A DNA stretch of 64,000 nucleotides from Paenibacillus gallinarum (GTDB lineage: Bacteria; Bacillota; Bacilli; Paenibacillales; Paenibacillaceae): assembly GCF_014836635.1 (NCBI RefSeq), contig NZ_JACSQL010000013.1, forward strand, positions 1 through 64,000. Direction: 5' to 3'. The first letter of the stretch is position 1. Every line of letters begins with the position of its first letter. A model generated the notes under the pieces. The model was not told the origin of the DNA. It did no database searches and was given only the letters and a program-made list of their open reading frames with translations. This document shows positions 51,334-59,919 of this stretch, in pieces. The position numbers were made by a program, and so were the translations under genes.

Positions 51334-51831
51334 TTATTTACTTATAGATTCGTCAATGATCGGTATAAGATCTTCAAAGTTGTACACATCATTGTTTACT
51401 TTCCATTCATCGTTTTCCTGTAATAAGGTAATAATCCCTTCAAGTTCAATTTTCTCTTCGGCAAATGACATAAGACCGGAATACTCGAGCTCTATTTCAT
51501 TCTCCGATTGATTTTTCTCGGTAAAATTCAAATCACTTACCACAACTTCGCTTTCTTTGATCTTTGCAATGAGGAGTGAACGAGAATACACTCGGCTTTT
51601 CTTATTCCGTTCAAAAAATCTAGAGTTCGTCAGCGGTTTCATCGCATCTTCCTTAGCTTCAATGTCCTCTATCGGTATTTCTCCATTTGGTTCTGGTTTA
51701 TCGGCTTGAAGCTCGGTGGTTTTGTATTCTTTTGCTACCTTAATTGCATCGTTGAGGTCAGAGTCATTGGAAGAGCAGGCGGACAGGATGAAGGTGAGCA
51801 AAAGGATACTCATAACGAAAACTTTACGCAT
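51334..51831 (-). CDS. Hypothetical lipoprotein
   Basis: ATG 51831 with AAAGGAGG upstream starts a lipoprotein signal peptide (KVFVMSILLLTFILSACSS, lipid Cys at about 19); an in-frame start 31 codons earlier is not used. The 165-residue product has an acidic linker (PEPNGEIPIEDIEAKED) and a C-terminal alpha/beta domain ending WKVNNDVYNFEDLIPII. This resembles small extracytoplasmic NTF2-like domains, without a sure match. First gene of a pair with the five-helix membrane protein. Confidence 0.7.
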   Translation of the reverse strand: MRKVFVMSILLLTFILSACSSNDSDLNDAIKVAKEYKTTELQADKPEPNGEIPIEDIEAKEDAMKPLTNSRFFERNKKSRVYSRSLLIAKIKESEVVVSDLNFTEKNQSENEIELEYSGLMSFAEEKIELEGIITLLQENDEWKVNNDVYNFEDLIPIIDESISK

Positions 51832-52146
51832 GATGTTCCTCCTTTTTGAATCGATTATGAATATTTTACCATATATAGGATATGAAAGTGAGTTGACGTC
51901 GTTATTAAATTCTCTTGAATACATCTGATGAGGAAACGATTCATTTTATTTATGATCAGACACGGATTTGAATCAAACAAAGAGCTTAATAGCTAACTAT
52001 TTCGTAGCTTTTTAATTTGATAACCGGCAGGTATGTAGGGAAATAGAAACGAATACATAATTTAACATACAAAAATAGGTTTATTAACGTGATTTCAACA
52101 TTCGATTTATGTAAGCATCATAAAACTAGAAGGAGTAACTTTTACA

Positions 52147-53217
52147 ATGAAGGATTTACATAATTTTGTATCAGATTACACGAAAGATAAGAAACATTTA
52201 CATCTTAGTATCGGGATTATTAGGGAGGGAGATATTGATTACTATTCATTTTGTAATACTAAAAAGAAAAGTATGATCCCTCCTGAAAATATGTTGTTTG
52301 AAATCGGCTCCATAACCAAAGTTTTTACATCCATACTTTTATTAGAAATGGAACGGGAAAAACTGATTTCCTCGGATGACATGGTTGGTAAGTACGTGCA
52401 GAACACTAAAAACGATTATTTGAATAAGATTACCTTGAAAAATCTTGCTACTCATACCTCAGGATTACCTGTATTAGCAACAAATCATGTTTTGTCTAAA
52501 AAAAGATCGAATCCTTATTCAATTTATACCGAGGAAGATTTAATTGCTTTTTTATCTAATGCTGACTACACGGATCGCATTGGTTCGTTTGAATATTCCA
52601 ATTTGGGTATGGGCTTACTCGGAAATATCTTATGTAAGGTGTCAGGAAGTAAGTATGACGAACTGTTGAAAAAATATATAACGAGTCCATTAAAGATGAA
52701 TGAGACAGCCGTTATGCTTGATTCAGAACAGAATGGCAGGTTTTTGAATGGGTATGCTTCAACTGGGAAAAGAGTCCCTCATTGGGACCTTTCTGTATAT
52801 GAAGGAGCAGGGGGGATTAAGTCATCTGTTAGAGATTTGAGTTTATTTGTCCAAGCCAATCTAAATGATGATAACCTGGTAGCCTCTACACTACATAAAA
52901 GTCATCTCCCTATATGGATCGGAGATTTAAACCGTTATTTTGGCTGGGGTGAGGATAAAATTCTAGATAAAGGTATCCTTTGGCATAACGGGGCCACATC
53001 TGGTTTTAATAGTTATCTAGCTTTCAACAAGGAACTCCGTGTAGGAGTTGTATTGCTATCAAATTATTCTTTTTTCTCGAATTCTCTTATGGATTATTAT
53101 TTTGCTCAATTAAAAAAATGGATTACTAAAAGAGAACTTTCTCAAGGAACTATGATAGACTCTACAGGCAAAAAAATATTTGAAGCAATGATAAGTAGAG
53201 AAAAGTCATTAAAGTAA
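52147..53217 (+). CDS. Serine hydrolase of the beta-lactamase family (second)
   Basis: A 356-residue PF00144-type protein without signal peptide. Catalytic motifs Ser55-Ile-Thr-Lys58 (GSITK), Tyr150-Ser-Asn152 (FEYSN) and His280-Asn-Gly282 (WHNG). THTSGLP after the first motif is typical of the family. It is AT-rich compared with its neighbours and only distantly related to the serine hydrolase at 38.7 kb, so not a recent duplicate. AGAAGGAG lies about 11 bases before the ATG. Substrate unknown; an esterase, peptidase or self-protection role is possible. Confidence 0.87.
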   Translation: MKDLHNFVSDYTKDKKHLHLSIGIIREGDIDYYSFCNTKKKSMIPPENMLFEIGSITKVFTSILLLEMEREKLISSDDMVGKYVQNTKNDYLNKITLKNLATHTSGLPVLATNHVLSKKRSNPYSIYTEEDLIAFLSNADYTDRIGSFEYSNLGMGLLGNILCKVSGSKYDELLKKYITSPLKMNETAVMLDSEQNGRFLNGYASTGKRVPHWDLSVYEGAGGIKSSVRDLSLFVQANLNDDNLVASTLHKSHLPIWIGDLNRYFGWGEDKILDKGILWHNGATSGFNSYLAFNKELRVGVVLLSNYSFFSNSLMDYYFAQLKKWITKRELSQGTMIDSTGKKIFEAMISREKSLK

Positions 53218-53248
53218 ACGTAGAAGCGATAGTTCAATTAGAAAAAGT

Positions 53249-53279
53249 AAGCAACCGATCAATAGACCGGTTGCTTTTT
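53249..53279 (+). terminator. Terminator of the second serine hydrolase gene
   Basis: GCAACCG pairs with CGGTTGC, with flanking A and T runs. Confidence 0.88.
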
Positions 53280-53493
53280 CTTTAAGCTATTGGGAAGCTT
53301 AGTTTAAGATCATACTCGGTCAACTGTATCACGAGTTGTGGTAAAGCAGAAAGTTGAGTTGAGAGTAAAAGCAGCAATGTTAAAAATTGCAGATTGGTGA
53401 GGATTGAAAGGCTGAAAGATTGATGAATAAAGGGATGTAGGCGATTCACTAAGCTAATAATTTAGAGAAGTCCTAATAAAAGATGAGGTATAT

Positions 53494-54459
53494 GTGATGC
53501 CGAAAAACGATAATATGCTGGCAATCCTATGGATGCTGAATTCGGGCGTTAAAATGACCGCAAAACAAATAGCGGAAAAGTTAGAAATAAATATAAGAAC
53601 AGTCTATCGGTATATTGATGCGCTAGGTGCCAGTGGAGTGCCTATAATATCCGACACTGGTCATAATGGCGGGTATAGCTTGCTGAATAATTTTATCAGA
53701 GCACCTCTGCTATTTGATATTGAAGAAAAAAAAGCACTTCTTCATGCTGCTGTTTTTGCAAAAGAAGCCGGATACCCTTTGAGTGAGGCATTAGGTAATG
53801 CGACATCCAAATTGAAAATGTATTCGAATCAGGAACAGGAAAGTGTTCTCAACCGTCATTTAGCTGGATTTGAAGTTATAAACCGTAAGGGAGACCCTTC
53901 TATTCAGCCAGTATTGGCGGAATTGGAGCAAGCTGTAGCAAACGAATTCTCTGTAGAAATTGATTATCGCACAGGCCGTGATGATCAACCCAAGACTAGG
54001 GTTATAGATCCCTATGGAATGGTTTACTGGAACAATAAATGGTATATTGTTGCATTTTGCCACCTGAGAAATGAGATCCGCAGCTTTCGGGTAGAACGAA
54101 TTTTACAAATCAAGCGTACTCAAAACATATTTAAACGTTCCGAAGCTTTTTTGGCTAGGGAATTTTTTTTGCGAAATCTATTACCTGATTTAGTCGGCAA
54201 GGACGGGTTAATTGCTTTAATTATCGAAGGTAGGTCAGAGGCGTTGGATGACTTATGCCTGCATTGGTTTTTGGGGCATCATCTGAAAGAGCGTACATCA
54301 AATCAAGCAATCTTTTTACTTGACGAAAAATCACTTCATACCTATGTTCCTAATTTTCTCTTATCCTACGGGAAATCCATTCAAGTAATCGAACCACAGA
54401 GTTTGAAGGAAAAACTTGTAGGTGTTGTGTCGGAGTTAATGGAATATTATCAACTTTAA
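53494..54459 (+). CDS. WYL-domain transcriptional regulator (DeoR/YafY type)
   Basis: A 321-residue regulator. The N-terminal HTH (NDNMLAILWMLNSG, then MTAKQIAEKLEINIRTVYRYIDALGASGVPI) is followed by a WYL domain (residues about 140-215; EIDYRTGRDDQPKTRVIDPYGMVYWNNKWYIVAFCHLRNEIRSFRVERI in segments), which binds ligands or nucleic acid, and a C-terminal extension. GTG 53494 and ATG 53497 are adjacent; GAGG lies about six to nine bases before them. A DJ-1/PfpI gene follows after a hairpin, a common pairing. Confidence 0.9.
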   Translation: MMPKNDNMLAILWMLNSGVKMTAKQIAEKLEINIRTVYRYIDALGASGVPIISDTGHNGGYSLLNNFIRAPLLFDIEEKKALLHAAVFAKEAGYPLSEALGNATSKLKMYSNQEQESVLNRHLAGFEVINRKGDPSIQPVLAELEQAVANEFSVEIDYRTGRDDQPKTRVIDPYGMVYWNNKWYIVAFCHLRNEIRSFRVERILQIKRTQNIFKRSEAFLAREFFLRNLLPDLVGKDGLIALIIEGRSEALDDLCLHWFLGHHLKERTSNQAIFLLDEKSLHTYVPNFLLSYGKSIQVIEPQSLKEKLVGVVSELMEYYQL

Positions 54460-54496
54460 TAGCTTCACTGACAGTGGATGTCAGTGAAGCTATTTT
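54459..54496 (+). terminator. Hairpin between WYL and DJ-1 genes
   Basis: A perfect 15-bp stem (54459-54473 with 54479-54493) beginning at the WYL stop codon; the T tract is short (TTTTAT), so it may be leaky. Confidence 0.8.
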
Positions 54497-54571
54497 ATAA
54501 TGATGATAATCATTGATTACCGCTGGATAGTTGTATCACTTGATGAATTGTAAAATAAGGAGAACTTGCAA

Positions 54572-55198
54572 ATGAATAATACGGTATATCTTTATGTGTT
54601 TGACACAATGGCAGACTGGGAAATAGGCTATTTAACTGCCGAACTGAACTCGGGAAGATATTATAAAAAGGGGCTGGCCCCATCAAAAATAGTTACCGTG
54701 GGAATTGATAAGACTCCAGTAACTACAATGGGCGGACTTACAATACTGCCTAACATCAAATTGGATGAGTGTAGCATTGAAAGATCAGATCTGTTGATTT
54801 TACCCGGTGGAGATACATGGACAGAAACCATTCACCACCCCCTCCTAAAAATTGCAGAGAGGTGTTTAAGCGAAGGTATATGGGTTGCAGCGATTTGTGG
54901 TGCTACAATGGGACTTGCCCAGATAGGATTGCTGAATTCACGTGGGCATACAAGCAATGATCTGGAATACCTTAAAATGATCTGTCCCACTTATACAGGA
55001 GAAAAGTATTACAAAATGGAGTCTGCTGTAACTGATGGAAAACTGATCACAGCATCTGGAATAGCTCCGTTGGAATTTTCTGCACACATCTTGAAAGCTT
55101 TAGATGTGTTTTCTCCAAAAACATTAGACGCCTGGTATAGCCTTAATAAGACTAGTGATTCTAAATATTACTATGAGTTGATGAATTCAATACAATGA
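54572..55198 (+). CDS. DJ-1/PfpI family protein
   Basis: ATG 54572 lies nine bases after AAGGAG; the TTG two codons earlier is too close to it. The 208-residue protein has the class I amidotransferase-like fold. The nucleophile elbow AAICGATMGLAQIG contains the reactive cysteine (about residue 108), and LLILPGGDTW supplies the conserved strand. Members act as glyoxalase III, chaperone or amidase-like enzymes; the specific reaction is not decidable. Linked to the upstream WYL regulator. Its 3' end overlaps the end of an oppositely oriented hisS fragment. Confidence 0.87.
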   Translation: MNNTVYLYVFDTMADWEIGYLTAELNSGRYYKKGLAPSKIVTVGIDKTPVTTMGGLTILPNIKLDECSIERSDLLILPGGDTWTETIHHPLLKIAERCLSEGIWVAAICGATMGLAQIGLLNSRGHTSNDLEYLKMICPTYTGEKYYKMESAVTDGKLITASGIAPLEFSAHILKALDVFSPKTLDAWYSLNKTSDSKYYYELMNSIQ

Positions 55199-55457
55199 AG
55201 GTATCAGCATTTAGATCATATCGAAGTCCAATTTTCCGAGATCCCTGATCCGTGAATTGATACATTTCTTTCCGTATTTCATCGCCACCTGCATACTTTG
55301 ATGTCAAAAGGTCTAGTTCATTCAATATAGTGGAATCCATGGAATCAAAGTCATATAACTCAAAGACTTCTTGAAGGGTCGTTTGAACTTTTTTTCTAAG
55401 TGCTTGCTCCATTCCAAAGAAATTATAGGTACCCTTTACATTTTGCACAACGATCAT
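55161..55457 (-). pseudogene. Truncated histidyl-tRNA synthetase-like fragment
   Basis: The 98 codons match only the N-terminus of class II HisRS: VKGTYNFFGMEQALRKKV (motif 1 lead-in), ELDLLTSKYAGGDE and KEMYQFTDQGSRKIGLRYDL (motif 2). After the LRYDL sequence the match ends, and about 16 unrelated residues run into the 3' end of the DJ-1 gene. A full enzyme needs over 400 residues, so this cannot aminoacylate. It is best read as a remnant of a second hisS-like gene cut off when the WYL/DJ-1 pair joined this site. AAGG lies very close to the ATG. Confidence 0.8.
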
Positions 55458-55481
55458 ATCCTTCTTTTGGATAAAATAAAA

Positions 55482-55517
55482 AAAGCGCGCAGGACCTCAT
55501 GGTCCTGCGCGCTTTAT
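55482..55517. terminator. Strong GC-rich bidirectional hairpin
   Basis: A perfect 15-bp stem, AAAGCGCGCAGGACC with its complement, around TCAT, with A-run and T tract outside. It separates the hisS fragment from the sugar isomerase operon and repeat copy B. Confidence 0.88.
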
Positions 55518-55594
55518 TACTTACTCCCCCAAATTCAGTTTACTGAAAAGGGGAGCAGGTATGGAACATATCAAAAGCTGGCTACAGCGCGGAG

Positions 55595-55690
55595 GGGGTG
55601 AAAGGGGCTAGGGAGAAGCGAAGCGGTCGTATTTGTCATTTGGGAAGGGAACGAAGTTTCCTTTCCAAGTGGCAACGACGATCGACCAGA
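55595..55690. repeat. Interspersed structured repeat, copy B
   Basis: Contains GGGGGTGAA (about 55593), GAAGCGAAGCGGTCGTATTTG (55614-55634) and CAACGACGATC (55673-55683), the same ordered blocks as copy A near 21.6 kb. The central hairpin here pairs 55635-55648 with 55659-55673. It lies in the gap downstream of the sugar isomerase operon. Confidence 0.6.
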
Positions 55691-55728
55691 CCCTTCGCAC
55701 ACATAGCGCAGAAAGCCAGCCTTCAGAT

Positions 55729-56610
55729 TCAGTACCCGCGATACTTTTTAATAAACTGAACGGCTTTCCGAATATCTTCTTCTGGTGAAGCACCCACTTC
55801 ACGCTCAATCGTGAGATAGCCTTTATATCCAATCTCTTGCAGCGCAGCAAAGTACGCATCAAAATTAACTTGGCCTTCGCCTAGTGGAACTTCCAGGAAA
55901 GAGGCGCCGGAAGAAGCCATTTCTGCAATTTTCTCATGCGTCATGCCTTCGTATCCAAGGTAACCATAGACCTCTTTGGGATGGGTGGGTCTTATTTGTC
56001 TGCCGTCTTTCACATGGGTATGGACGATGTAATCTTTCAGGATCTTGACGCCTTCCACCGGATCATCGCCTGTTACCATGACCATGTTTGCCGGGTCAAA
56101 GTTAACGGATACGCCGTTTGTACTGAGTGTATCAAGGAAGCCTTTGAGATGAGCAGAGCGCTCAGGACCCGTCTCAATGGCAAAGTAGGCGTTCAAACTC
56201 TTCGCATAGACGCCAAGTTCCTCACAGGCAGATTGCATCACAGCGTAGATCGGATCGTTTACATCATCAGGAACAATACCGATATGTGTCGTAACTACAT
56301 TCGTTCCTAGTTCTACAGCGAGGTCAAGAATGCGTTTGGACTTTTCAATTTTTTCAGGATTAACCGCTGCATCTTGAAATCCATGACCGCCAAGATCACC
56401 GCAGAGAGCCGATATTTCAAGTCCGAGATCTGCAATGTAGCTCTTCAGTTCTTTACGTGCAGCTGTTGATAGGTTCTCGGGTGACATTTCGCCGGATACA
56501 GCATAGATTTGTACTCCTTCTGCACCGACTTCTTTGGATTTCTGCAGTCCTTCTCGCAGTCCGACTTGAAAGCTGTCGGACATGACTCCTATTTTATTTG
56601 TAAAAGACAT
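55729..56610 (-). CDS. Sugar phosphate isomerase/epimerase (TIM barrel)
   Basis: A 293-residue xylose-isomerase-like TIM-barrel protein (AP endonuclease 2 superfamily). Metal ligands are visible in AIETGPE (Glu), NFDPANM (Asp), VHTHVKD (His), and TIEREVG (Glu). AAGGAGG precedes the ATG. It is the third gene of an operon: oxidoreductase, isomerase, isomerase. Such sets oxidise and isomerise unusual sugars or inositols. The exact substrate is not evident. Confidence 0.88.
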   Translation of the reverse strand: MSFTNKIGVMSDSFQVGLREGLQKSKEVGAEGVQIYAVSGEMSPENLSTAARKELKSYIADLGLEISALCGDLGGHGFQDAAVNPEKIEKSKRILDLAVELGTNVVTTHIGIVPDDVNDPIYAVMQSACEELGVYAKSLNAYFAIETGPERSAHLKGFLDTLSTNGVSVNFDPANMVMVTGDDPVEGVKILKDYIVHTHVKDGRQIRPTHPKEVYGYLGYEGMTHEKIAEMASSGASFLEVPLGEGQVNFDAYFAALQEIGYKGYLTIEREVGASPEEDIRKAVQFIKKYRGY

Positions 56611-56657
56611 GCTGATGCCTCCTTATTGATTGTACATGTTCTTCAGTACTTAAAAGC

Positions 56658-57515
56658 TTATGCCTCGTCCCAGAATCTCTTCACATTGGCAAGACCCACA
56701 CGTGCTCCAAATTCGCAGTCTTCTAAGCCTTCGAACTCGAGACTAAGATATCCGTCATAACCCGAGGACTTCACTAATTCGATTACATCGCGCATGGGAA
56801 TGTCACCTTGACCGGCTACCGCTCCGCGCAGGAAGTTACCGGCAGTGGATCTAAAAAAACCATCGCCTGGATTTTGCCCGGCAGGGCGTACATAGAAGTC
56901 TTTAATATGCACAATGGATGCATAAGGAAGGTTGTTCTTCACACCAGCGAGCGGCTGTTCATCCGCACATAGGAAGTTACCTACATCAAGTGTCGTTTTG
57001 AAGTTAGGCATATTCACTGCGTGAATCAGGGCCTGAACCCGGTCACTGTGCTGAATGAAATAACCGTGATTCTCCACACTTGTTGTAATACCGTACTTGC
57101 CAGCGTATTCCGCAATTTCGCGGCATGCAGCTGCAAGACGCTCCAGATTTGCATTAAAATTGGCGATAGATACATCGGGAGAAGAAGCTACATCATGACG
57201 CATTAGTTTCACGCCGAGCCTGTTTGCAATATCGACTTCTTTTTTCACGCGTGCAATTTCTTGCTGGTATGCCTCTTCATGATCTACAAGGAAATTGGCC
57301 CCGGTTGCGTAGTTGGAAATTTCAAGACCGCGCTCTGCGGCTTTCATAGCGATCAGATCAATCAGTTCAGGCTGTTCTGTCAGGTTATAACCAAGCGGTA
57401 CGATTTCTACATGTTCTCCGCCATGATCGGCAGTAAAATCAATGACATCTGCAATCGTCATCGTTCCTTTGTTTAGAGCTTGATATAAGCTGTATGTGCT
57501 AAGTCCAAGTTTCAT
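56658..57515 (-). CDS. Sugar phosphate isomerase/epimerase (second TIM barrel)
   Basis: A 285-residue paralogue-like TIM-barrel enzyme of the same superfamily. Likely metal ligands: SVENHG (Glu), TLDVGNF (Asp), IVHIKDF (His), and SLEFEG (Glu). Its ATG overlaps the stop of the upstream oxidoreductase by four bases, so expression is coupled, and the next isomerase starts 47 bases later. Two distinct isomerases plus a dehydrogenase suggest a multi-step conversion such as oxidation, epimerisation and re-reduction. Confidence 0.88.
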   Translation of the reverse strand: MKLGLSTYSLYQALNKGTMTIADVIDFTADHGGEHVEIVPLGYNLTEQPELIDLIAMKAAERGLEISNYATGANFLVDHEEAYQQEIARVKKEVDIANRLGVKLMRHDVASSPDVSIANFNANLERLAAACREIAEYAGKYGITTSVENHGYFIQHSDRVQALIHAVNMPNFKTTLDVGNFLCADEQPLAGVKNNLPYASIVHIKDFYVRPAGQNPGDGFFRSTAGNFLRGAVAGQGDIPMRDVIELVKSSGYDGYLSLEFEGLEDCEFGARVGLANVKRFWDEA

Positions 57516-58576
57516 AGGTATACTTCCTTTCCTGTGCTTGCGGATTCATAAATACCGCGAAGAATTTTCATGACTTCTACGCCGTCTTCCACAGGGCTGA
57601 TAGGCTGTTTACCTGTCTGAACACATTCTACAAAATGATCGATCTCTGCTTGGAATGCTTTTTCAAATTGGAATCCTTTACTGTCCGTTTGCGGGCTGAT
57701 GTTGATGATTGTGTCATGCTTCTCGGTAACAATAACAACTTCGGGATCAATCTCGAATCCGCCTTTTTCTCCGTATAGTTTCACAGAACCTTCATTTTCC
57801 TTTGCGTGAAGAGTGAAGCTCACATCGACCATTAGGGTAGCTCCGTTCTCAAAGCGTATGAGTGCGTTTGCTAAATCTTCTACGTCGTTATCTTGGTTTT
57901 CCGGATTATAGTCGGCAGCTTTATAGGAAGAAAGATTTTTGATATTGGAGCGGTCTCCTAGCTTGCGGTAGGTATTACCTGTAACCGATTTCACTTTTGG
58001 TCTGCCCATCATGTACCAGCAGAGGTCAATCACGTGGACACCGATATCAATCAGCGGTCCGCCGCCGGAACGTCTTGAATCAGAGAACCAGCCGCCTGGG
58101 TTGCCGAGTCTACGGATGTAAGATGCTTTGGCATAATAGATTTCACCAAATTCGCCATTATCGATAAAAGAGCGAAGCATCTGTGCATTGGGATCATAAC
58201 GGCGAACAAAGCCGACTTGCAGAATCTTACCCGATTCTTGTACTGCTTGTTGAATCTTATACGCTTCTTCCACTGTACGGCAAAGCGGTTTCTCTACTAG
58301 AACGTGCTTACCTGCTTTCAGAGCGGCAATGGCGATCTCCGCATGGGTATCATTCCACGTACAGATGCTGACGGCATCGATTTCTTTATTAGCAAGAAGT
58401 TCATTGTAATCACTATAGGCATGCGGTGCTTCGTATTTGTCAGCGGTTTGTTTGGCCCTTTCGGCATTCATATCGCATACTGCATGAAGGACCGTATGGG
58501 GATTGTTTTTATAAGGTGTTAGATGATATTGAGAGATGCTTCCGGCACCGATTACTCCAATTTTAAGTGTCGTCAT
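57512..58576 (-). CDS. Gfo/Idh/MocA family NAD(P)-dependent oxidoreductase
   Basis: A 354-residue dehydrogenase acting on a sugar or inositol. N-terminal Rossmann fold: IGVIGAGSISQYHLTPY (residues about 5-21), acidic MNAERAK, and the EKPLCR motif (about residue 95) with catalytic lysine. Catalytic histidine region is GGPLIDIGVHVIDLCWYMMG (about 171-190), where Asp and His act in hydride transfer. GAAGGGAG precedes the ATG. First gene of the isomerase operon, divergent from an AraC regulator. Confidence 0.92.
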   Translation of the reverse strand: MTTLKIGVIGAGSISQYHLTPYKNNPHTVLHAVCDMNAERAKQTADKYEAPHAYSDYNELLANKEIDAVSICTWNDTHAEIAIAALKAGKHVLVEKPLCRTVEEAYKIQQAVQESGKILQVGFVRRYDPNAQMLRSFIDNGEFGEIYYAKASYIRRLGNPGGWFSDSRRSGGGPLIDIGVHVIDLCWYMMGRPKVKSVTGNTYRKLGDRSNIKNLSSYKAADYNPENQDNDVEDLANALIRFENGATLMVDVSFTLHAKENEGSVKLYGEKGGFEIDPEVVIVTEKHDTIINISPQTDSKGFQFEKAFQAEIDHFVECVQTGKQPISPVEDGVEVMKILRGIYESASTGKEVYL

Positions 58577-58758
58577 ATGTAAATTTGTGCTCCCTTCAAT
58601 TTCTAGAATAGGATATACTAGACAAAAGAATTGTAAGGATTACCTCGTTTTTTCTATCATCTAGAATTACCTTATATTGTAGAGAGACCTCGCGGGGAAA
58701 GCCATGTAGAGCGTTGCTGATTATTTGAACAAATGTGCGGTGAGTGGAGGGATGGCCC

Positions 58759-59637
58759 ATGCTTAGAGACGCTGCTTTACGGGAACCGATGGATATGCCT
58801 GATCCGCAGTTTCCACTGAAGCTTCATTATTGTGAGTCGACCGAAAAAGGGCAAATCTTATTTCATCCTCATTTTCATGAACATATGGAAATTTTATATT
58901 TTGCACAAGGCGAAGCCATTATCGAATGCAATTCGGAGCAAACATGGGTCAAAGAAGGGGACCTTATCGTCCTTAATAGTAATGACCTGCATCACGGAAT
59001 CAATGTATCGGGCCATGTACTGTATAATGCGCTGATTACGGACCTGTCTTTATTACAGAGTCCATCGCCTGATGCGGTAGGGACAAAATTCATTACACCG
59101 ATGACCCAAAATAATGTTATGTTCAAAAATCACATTCCTGATGATCCTGAGCTGCGCACCGCATTTGAACAAATTCTTCAAGAGTTCCAGGGGAAAGAGC
59201 TTGGATATGAAATGGCCATTAAATCGAGTATGTACCGGATGCTGACGCTATTGTTCCGTAGACATATAGCAGAGTACATGCCGAGTGCTGAATATAACAG
59301 CCGCACCAAAAATTTAACGAGATTTGCTCCTATCTTTAAATATATCGAGGAACATTATCTGGAGGAACTATCGGTAGAGCTGCTGGCCCAAAAGGCAGGG
59401 TTATCTCGTTTTCATTTCAGCCGCTTATTTAGTGAACTGACGAACAAGACAGTGACCGAATATATTAATCAGTTCCGAATTAATAAATCGGAATATCTGC
59501 TTCGTAATACAGAAATGACCATATCAGAGGTGGCACTTGCTTCAGGGTACAATGATATTTCTTACTTTAGCCGGACGTTTAAAAAATATAAACAAATACC
59601 ACCTTCTTTCATCCGATCCTCCATCAAAAGCGAATAA
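58759..59637 (+). CDS. AraC family regulator with cupin sensor (sugar operon)
   Basis: ATG 58759 has GGAGGG seven bases upstream; the frame also opens at a GTG five codons earlier. The 292-residue product has an N-terminal cupin (HPHFHEHMEILYFAQGEAIIEC, then GDLIVLNSNDLHHG) and a C-terminal pair of helix-turn-helices (LSVELLAQKAGLSRFHFSRLF and MTISEVALASGYNDISYFSRTFKKY). It is divergent from, and probably activates, the oxidoreductase/isomerase operon on sensing its sugar. Confidence 0.9.
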   Translation: MLRDAALREPMDMPDPQFPLKLHYCESTEKGQILFHPHFHEHMEILYFAQGEAIIECNSEQTWVKEGDLIVLNSNDLHHGINVSGHVLYNALITDLSLLQSPSPDAVGTKFITPMTQNNVMFKNHIPDDPELRTAFEQILQEFQGKELGYEMAIKSSMYRMLTLLFRRHIAEYMPSAEYNSRTKNLTRFAPIFKYIEEHYLEELSVELLAQKAGLSRFHFSRLFSELTNKTVTEYINQFRINKSEYLLRNTEMTISEVALASGYNDISYFSRTFKKYKQIPPSFIRSSIKSE

Positions 59638-59694
59638 TGGAAGCATTTGGGCTTAAGAAAGTTCGGAATTAACCGTGATTTTTTTGTGAAATGG

Positions 59695-59723
59695 TTGACT
59701 TCTTTTGTTATATTTAATATTCT
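59695..59723 (+). promoter_or_regulatory. Sigma-A promoter of the purine permease gene
   Basis: TTGACT (59695-59700), 17-base spacer, TATTCT (59718-59723), giving a leader of about 190 bases. Confidence 0.6.
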
Positions 59724-59799
59724 TGTTATTGTCCTTTTACACAATGTAGACAGGATAAATGAATAAATAATCAGTACATTAATGATTTACACTTCAGTC

Positions 59800-59875
59800 A
59801 TTCGTAACTTATATCCTACTTACGAATATAGGAGCCTATATTTTCTCATCCTATATGAAGAATTAGGATTTTTTG
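59800..59875 (+). promoter_or_regulatory. Candidate transcription attenuator in the purine permease leader
   Basis: Two competing structures can be drawn. Antiterminator: ATTCGTAA (59800-59807) pairs with TTACGAAT (59820-59827). Terminator: ATATAGGA (59826-59833) with TCCTATAT (59849-59856), extended by ATCCTA (59813-59818) with TAGGAT (59864-59869) and followed by six T. The loop of the first contains the left arm of the second, so only one can form. No canonical purine riboswitch core is seen upstream. Confidence 0.55.
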
Positions 59876-59919
59876 CTTTGATTCGAATGACAATACAAGT
59901 CATGGAGGCACAGCTTCAG

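Noticed and set aside
59724..59919. Purine riboswitch before the NCS2 permease
   Set aside because: The conserved purine core (loop motifs and GTTTCTACC-like junction) is not present on either reading of the leader.
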